Shown in pieces: positions 8,827 to 14,832 of a stretch of 14,832 nt of DNA. A model generated the notes under the pieces. The model worked only from the letters and a program-made list of their open reading frames with translations, did no database searches and had not been told where the DNA came from. Position 1 is the stretch's first letter; each line of letters begins with the position of its first letter. Location of the stretch: the NCBI GenBank assembly GCA_015499985.1, contig JAAAUF010000554.1:3684-18515 (forward strand), read 5' to 3'. This stretch comes from Haplosporangium gracile (taxonomy: Eukaryota > Mortierellomycota > Mortierellomycetes > Mortierellales > Mortierellaceae). Position numbers and translations under genes: made by a program.

Positions 8827-11800
8827 CTACATCGCTAGCAACCCACTGGCATACACCGCGACAAGCACAAACACAAGCACGGCCTTGACCTGCATCATCT
8901 TCAGTTCAGACACAAGCGAATCAGTCGCTGTCCGCCACAGCTCCTCATGTCCAACATAGTACCCCTTCATATCCAGCAACATCTGTTCCTTCTCAGCCTC
9001 ACGTCGTGCTATCGTGGCGACATCTACAACGGCCTCCTTGACTACAACAGGAGTTTCCTCAGGAGTATCGTCAAAGAGCTCAGACTGCGCCTCGACAAAC
9101 TCGACCTCATCACTCTCGTAACCGGTCTCATCCTGGACCTCAACCATCGATGCTACAACATTGGCAACCTTGACAACAGCAGGAGAATCAACAACGCCAA
9201 CAATAGCAGCTGCTTCTGTTGCCTTGACATTCTCTGCCACTGCTGTTTCGCTGGTACCGAAGAGCTCCACCAGTGAGCTGGCCTTCAGAGGAACCGACTT
9301 CTTCCTGGAGTGTCTCTTGGGTCGAAGAGGTGTCGTTCTAGTCTCAGAGTTGTCAATCACATCGGGAGAGAACGTCACCCTGCGAGTAACGCTGCTAATC
9401 GAGGCGTTCGAACTTCTGTGGCTAAGACTCGATGTCCTGGGTCCAGGAATGGGCGAAGTCAAAGGCGAGCTCATGGAGTTCAACAAGGCCTTGACATCTT
9501 GATGATGGGCAGACTCAGAATCGACAGGGACCGACTCGGCCAGAACCTCAGAGATCGAGGGAATGACACCCCGAGCGATCAAAGTGGACGCATCGCCATC
9601 GGAGTCAACGGTATCGGAGCTTGTGGGGATCTCTGCTGGAGGCTGAAGGGTCGACTTCTTTAGGGCCGATGCGAGCTTGGCAGTTGGCTCTAGCTCAGGC
9701 TCAGATTCCTTGGTATCATTCTCATCTTCAGTGCTGCTGGCTGAGACGGAGAAGCTAAGCGCTTGAGGATCCTCGAGAGCCTGTAAAATATCACGGCCTG
9801 GAATAGGAGACACGATAGGCTGATGGTGTGGGACATGGAAAGGACCAAGAGTCGGACTGGAGAAAGGCGACGTAATAAATGTCGTGCCTGAAGAAGATGT
9901 AATATGTGAGGTTGTAGGGGAATCGGCCAGGGCAGCAGTTGTAGGCTCGGACGAATCATTTTGGGTCAATGGAGGGGCGGCGAACGTAGAGGTGATGGGC
10001 ATGGGAGGTGCATCAGCGGGAGACAGGAAAGGTGGCGAAAGGGGAACAGAGTGTCGGCTGAGAGAACTGGAACGGCGTGGGAGGATTGGTGGAGGGGCAC
10101 CATCGGGGACATTGGTCAGGCTGCGGGGCGTGCGGCTCCTAGTACGACTCCTCCCGGTCCTCTCGGACTCCTGCGAGGCCTTGAGGGCCGTTGAAGCCTG
10201 TGAGAGTTCAGCGAGTCGGTAGGAAGAAGAGGCAACAACGAGATTAGGGTCAAAGGCACTCAAAGTTGTGAAGCTGGCGCTTCTCCTCTTACGACCGATG
10301 GACGACACCGCCGCCTCATGTGGTCGTAGGTCGGATCCACCACCAACGTTTCCAGAAGAACGGTCATCTACCTGCTCAGGACTCTCCAACTCAACATTAT
10401 CTTCATCATCATTACTCTTTAGATGGCTCGACGACTTGCGCGGAGAGGGACCACCAAATGTTGGCGACGACGACTCAAACACACGGCTGTCTCTTGGTCG
10501 ACGGGGCACATATGGCTCTCGCTTGCGGCGACTTGACTCATCACTCTCGCTCCCTTTCTCCTCGTCATTGGGCTGTGACGGTTGGCTTGGCTCCTGGGCA
10601 GGGTTGCCAACTGGATTTTGTCCCTTACGGGTGACCTGGGCAATGATGCTCTGGCCCTCATGGTCGAGGGTTGTCCAGATACGAACACCACCAAAATCGG
10701 GAGCAAGCTCGACGCGAACAGTGGGATCGTCGGGCTTGATGAAAAAATCGTAGCCGTCCTTGTAAACCTTTCGGCCGACTCGAACCTCAGTCCATCCAGG
10801 CGCCGCTTTGTAGCACAGCTCGTAGAAGCCAGTCTTGGGCTCGAATGTGTCGAGAAGACGAGTGCCCGAGATGTGAGATGCATAGGGTGGGTAACCGCTC
10901 TTGTTGATGAACTGATTGAGACGAGAGACAGCTGTCATCATGCTGGCGGTAAGGGACTTGACGACCGAGGTAGGGAGCGTACCTCGGATATCGATCTGGA
11001 TCACAAAGGTGACATTCACCGACACGGTGTTACCCTGTCCGTCAAATGTTGGTCTCAGAGACCAACCAGCCAGTTCAAGCAATGCGCGGATACGACCAGG
11101 ATCCTCTGGGATAGTAGAGTCGAGAACCGACGTTGAAACGTTGCAGAGTGCTGCTGTCTGCGGATCGCGATCGACAATTGTTACTCCTGCCAGATCACGG
11201 CCACTGTCGAAAGAAATGTAAGCAAATAATAAAAAATGGTTAGCAATGGCATTAAGAATGATACCTTGAACTCGCTATATATGGCAGCGATCGCCTGGGA
11301 AAACGTACGTCAAAGACCCAATGCCACGGAGTGCGACATGGAAAAGGTACTCGTTCGAGTTGAACGTCTCTGCGATCGAGAGATTGTCGAAGCGCTCATC
11401 CCAGATCTGTCGGCAGCCAGAGGACTCGATGACGGCGTTGATCTGCTCAACTGTCCAGCCTCCGCTGATGGCACCCTCTGCTCGGAGCATTGGGAGTCCA
11501 GCGCCCGAGATCACTCTGCTGTAGCTCTTGAAGGTGCCATCGCTCGAGACGGACTTCCAGCGATCCTCAGGACTCGATGCCAGCACCTTGAACATCGCCA
11601 ATGCCTTGCGTGCAGTTTCCGAATGGCGATGAGGAAGGACGATCATGGGCGTAAGTTGTGTCGACGAACGATTGGAATCCAGACTGGGGGCAGTTGAGTG
11701 CCTCTTCAGTGCGTTTGGTGTCGAGTTGAAGATCATCGACGACCGGTTCAAGCCCTGCAGCGTAATGTTGGGACTGCCTCGGATGGGGACAGCATGGCTG

Positions 11801-13835
11801 TGTCGAGGAGCAAAGGATGAGCTACGGCTGATCAGCGTGCTGTGGCGACGCGCATCCATAATGGCTGAAGGCGATCGCATTCCGTAAGCTGCAAAAGCCA
11901 TTGAACTGGGTCGTTGAGGAAGAGATGTGTCGACGGAGGTGTGCAGTTTGGGAGCGCGGGGGACGATCCTGACTTTGGGAGTAAGGGAGGCATCGGAATC
12001 CGAGGCTGCATCCTTGCCATCGACCGAAGTGGTGGGCGTCAAGGGAGGTGTCGCCAAAGTAACTGTGGGTGTAACAGGTTGTTCTGGAGTGGATGGCTGA
12101 ACGGTCCTGGGAGGTGCATTCGATCTGGGTGTGCCTATCCGTTTGATGGAGGCCTGTGAAGCCAACTGATGGCGATCCCGAATATCAGTTTCTGGTGGGA
12201 GCGTCCTTGCAGCCTGGGGTGGAGCCCGTCGAGTACGTTCAGGAATATGGGTTAGTGTTTGGGTAAGTTGAGGCGACTGTGTCCGGCTGGTATCGTTTGA
12301 AGCTAGGGACACCTCGTCCTGTTGCCGCATGGTGTTCTCGTAGATGCCTCCTTTGCCAAACAAGACTGAATCGCCAAACATTGCAGTGTCGCCGAGATGT
12401 GCGTTGTTTTCCAAAAATTCGGGTGAGAATATTGATGGAGCGAGGGACCGGGTGGACAAGAGACTAGGTGCGAGCGAATTCCTGGCTGTCGAGCTTTCAC
12501 TGACCGAAGCCATGGCCAGCTGAAGATCGTCGTCGTCAGAGTCCTCCTTTGTATTCAGCTCCTCAACATGATTATCTGGGCGGAGTGGTTCGATGGGTGA
12601 AAGGAAGGACGATCCGGACTGAACATTCTCCTCGGGATCTCGCTCGGGAAACAAAAACTTTTCGGGCTTGAGCGGCTCACTGAGACTTCGGTGACGGTTG
12701 GTGGTCTGAGAGACAAGGTTGGTCATGACCATTGGAACGCCGTTCTTTTTGAGGTGAGTTTCAATAGTTGCGATGACCAATGGTCGTTTGGCGAGCGCCC
12801 TCCGTGCAATGAACTTTGGTAACCGGCTGAGAAGATCTGTTTGGATCACGTAGGTGACCTTTGTGATAGGTGGGTTGGATGGTAATGGCTGAATGATCCA
12901 TCCTGCAACAAAAATATCCGCCCTGACTTTGCCGGACATAAGCGGGATCTTGCTGGATTCGACAGAACAAGAGGCGAAGTAGATAGTTCCATCGCGCTCC
13001 ACCTCTATCCGCTCGACCATCGAGATGTCTCGCGTTCTATTGTATATTAATGAGATTGAATGTTAGGACCATGCTTGGTTTTCAGTCGTGCCTTTTGGGT
13101 ATTGCGAGAGTGAGGGTTTTAGTACAAGCCAGATCGGTTGTGGAGGATACATTACTTTGAAGACATGTTGCCCTTCATGACCATATACATCAGGTTGGTT
13201 GCTTCGTCGTACGACTCTACACAGTTCAACTGGTCATACCAATCGCTATTTCAATTGAAATGAGAAAAAAAAAAAAGTAACCGTTGCAATTAACAACTGT
13301 ATCACCTAATCGATTTGCAGATCAGAGGGCAAAAGAACACACCAAAGAAATGGCTCAACACTTACTCCCATAGCTTTCGCACTCCAACAATAGAAAAGAC
13401 GTCTTGTGCACGGAACCCACGGATGACATGCTCACCCTTGAATGCTGGATGCTTGTCGCCATTGCCTGTGGACTGAGAGACTACACAGTCGGACTTGTGT
13501 CTGAATACCTTCTTCCATCCTTCAGGCTTGGAGGCGGCCTTGAGGAGCTTGATTGCCCCTATTGCCTGTTCGATGTGGTACTCCTTTGTGCGTTTATGGG
13601 GGTCAGGGGCATAAAAGACGGATTGATGTTGCTTTTCTGCATAGTCGGAATCGTCTCCACTAGGTACAAAGTCATGGTTTCGGGATATTTGGTTTTGACT
13701 AAGGTTATGACCGAGAGTTTGGTTTTGTGTCTTTTGGGTTGTTGGTACCTTGCGGCTGGTGGCGCGGTGGTGTTGCTCGATCCACTCGAGGTTGTCGTCG
13801 GCAATCGCCAGTTCTGACCGAGAAGGACCCTTCAT
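8827..13835 (-). CDS. Tandem-START-domain, tail-anchored protein (four exons)
   Basis: Minus-strand exons are 13835-13366, 13245-13156, 13036-11309 and 11203-8827. They splice in frame to 1554 aa. Two START-like lipid-binding domains are seen: residues ~87-288 (GVRKLWDDWYDQLNCVESYD, later AGWIIQPLP) and ~658-866 (GCRQIWDERFDNLSIAETFN, later LAGWSLRP). START domains hold and move sterols, phospholipids or ceramide in a hydrophobic pocket. Residues ~870-960 form a beta-rich, Trp/Tyr-rich segment I do not recognise. Long Ser/Pro-rich disordered linkers join the parts. Near the C-terminus are a FFAT-like EFVEAQS with acidic flank, a charged helix, and a hydrophobic end KAVLVFVLVAVYASGLLA that leaves only one residue outside, typical of a tail-anchored protein. 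A role in lipid transfer at a membrane contact site is inferred. The ligand cannot be told from sequence. Confidence 0.8.
8830..8898 (-). other. C-terminal tail-anchor segment of the START protein
   Basis: The last 23 residues start MMQVKAVLVFVL and end GLLAM. They form one hydrophobic helix-length stretch right at the C-terminus, preceded by a charged helix with KEQMLLDMK. There is no N-terminal signal. This topology implies post-translational (GET-type) insertion, with the START domains in the cytosol. Few positive charges flank the helix, so ER rather than mitochondria is the more likely target. Confidence 0.65.
9082..9102 (-). other. FFAT-like VAP-binding motif in the START protein
   Basis: The encoded peptide is EFVEAQS, preceded by the acidic YESDEV. 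The FFAT consensus is EFFDAxE with an acidic upstream flank; the key F at position 2 and A at position 5 are both present. Positions 3, 4 and 7 differ. FFAT motifs bind the MSP domain of the ER protein VAP/Scs2. Confidence 0.4.
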
Positions 13836-14832
13836 TGAGGAGTGTATCGGGTATTATTTACAAATGAAGAAGGGTGGGAGGTAAAGATAACAAGTAAAAG
13901 AAAAAAAAAGGCGGAAGGGAATAAAAAAAGCGCCCGCCAAATTTACAAAAATTGAGGGCAGAGAGTATTTATAACGCCTTTAACAGAGCTCTCGAAGTGG
14001 CTGGGCAGGATTGGAGCGAAAGGCAGGAGAATATACAACGGGAGTGGAGGAGAATACTGCTCTAAGGAAAAGAATAGGATTAAAAAAAGATATGTATATG
14101 CGATGTAAGGAGTGTGATGCGTTAAGAACAACGTACTGCTCGAGTTAGAGAGGAGTCGGGTATATGTGATGGAGTAATGAAGACAAAGAAAAAAAGGAAT
14201 GAAGATAAAAAAAAACGAAAAGGAGGGCAGTCAGGCAGAAAGCAAGAGGAAGAGGAAAAGAGAGGCCGGATAAAAAAACCAAGGAACTGTTAACTGACTG
14301 TTACAGCCCCGTTTTTTTTTGTTATGTGTGTGCCAGTTGAAGAGATGTGGAGTTCGTTTCAAAGCCCTGTGGGTAAAGCGTTCAAGATTGTGGCAGTAAT
14401 AAAAAAAAAGGTGGAATAAAGAGGAGGGAAGCACGCAAAGAAAAGAGAGCGAGTGAAAGTCGGAAGGTTGTAGAGCATGGACGAAATGGAAGGTCCCGAT
14501 GGAAGGTCGTGAGCCGATGGATGCGTGAAAAAGAGGAAGAGGAAGGAGGAGTGAGATGACAAGGGAGAGCGAAGAAAAGTGATGGCGGCAAGTGTTTGCT
14601 GGAGATAGGAAAAAAGACTGGGAAGGAAATAAGAGAGAAAGGCCTTTTGAATATTTAGGAGAAGCGAAAGTGAGAATAAGTGCCTGAAAAAAAGAAAGAA
14701 GAAAATGCGGGAGGAGAGAGGGAGAGAGAGCGCCAAGGAGGAGAGGAGGAGGAGGAGAAAGAAGGGGAAAGGAAAGTGACGAGGGGAGCGGAGAGGAGAG
14801 GAGAGGAGAGGAGAACCAGTACAGGTAAAAAA
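13836..14832. promoter_or_regulatory. Purine-rich gene-free region upstream of the START gene
   Basis: No credible gene was found in these 997 bases. From about 13860 to the window end the plus strand is dominated by A and G, so the minus strand is a long pyrimidine tract. That fits the CT-rich promoter and leader type of the START gene, which starts at 13835 on the minus strand. Many A-runs of 5-9 occur. The open frames on the minus strand here are low-complexity (Phe/Leu/Ser) shadows of the composition. A neighbouring gene may begin beyond the right edge. Confidence 0.5.
14791..14814 (+). repeat. Short (GAGAG)n homopurine tandem repeat
   Basis: A perfect five-base unit GAGAG is repeated just under five times (24 bases). 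It sits in a wider polypurine stretch from about 14690. Homopurine repeats with mirror symmetry can form triplex DNA, and GAGAG is also a GAGA-factor-like site; neither is proven here. Confidence 0.7.

Noticed and set aside
8827..13020. Two separate genes (8827-11082 and 11275-13020)
   Set aside because: The break falls inside START2; removing the intron 11204-11308 (GTACGT...CGACAG) joins the two halves of the domain in frame.
13362..13835. A stand-alone 157-residue gene
   Set aside because: It is exon 1 of the START gene; it ends at a GTAAGT donor inside the first START domain and continues in frame in exon 2.
14359..14736. Minus-strand Phe/Leu/Ser-rich frame that looks like a membrane protein
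   Set aside because: It is produced by the pyrimidine-rich composition of that strand, with no family likeness or splice support.
14791..14814. CRISPR-like or satellite array
   Set aside because: It is a simple five-base tandem repeat with no spacers, in eukaryotic DNA.

Overview
The window is eukaryotic nuclear DNA, almost certainly fungal. The genes are split by short introns of about 75-180 bases. Most have GTAAGT/GTGAGT/GTACGT-type donors, pyrimidine- or AT-rich acceptors, and in two cases a perfect TACTAAC branch site. Genes are tightly packed and there are no bacterial-style operons or Shine-Dalgarno sites. An early-diverging lineage (Mucoromycota/Mortierella-like) would fit the intron density and protein content, but that is an inference. 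No mobile element, CRISPR array, tRNA or rRNA was seen.

Layout: (1) 200-3253, plus strand: a nine-exon gene for a WAPL-family cohesin-release factor of about 735 aa, apparently with one GC-AG intron. (2) 3417-4198, minus: a four-exon gene for a 106-aa, very basic protein resembling the ribosome-biogenesis factor Alb1, convergent with WAPL. (3) 4282-8264, minus: a three-exon gene for a 1238-aa protein with a Ki-67-type FHA domain, a Ki-67/Repo-Man-type PP1-binding motif, two short Ki-67-repeat-like motifs and about 50 S/T-P sites. (4) 8827-13835, minus: a four-exon gene for a 1554-aa protein with two START lipid-binding domains, a beta-rich segment after the second, long disordered linkers, a FFAT-like motif and a C-terminal hydrophobic tail anchor. 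(5) 13836-14832: gene-free, strongly purine-rich on the plus strand, probably the upstream region of the START gene.

The most interesting object is the Ki-67/Repo-Man-like protein. Ki-67 is best known from vertebrates, yet this fungal protein carries both the FHA domain and the extended PP1 motif in the same order. MCB-like (ACGCGT) sites lie upstream of its start, which would fit cell-cycle control. It sits next to the Alb1-like gene and close to WAPL, another mitotic-chromosome factor; no operon-like link is implied. The second notable point is the START protein: its two START domains share an intron at the same place and phase, a trace of a tandem duplication. All exon models were spliced by hand from the sequence, without transcript data.
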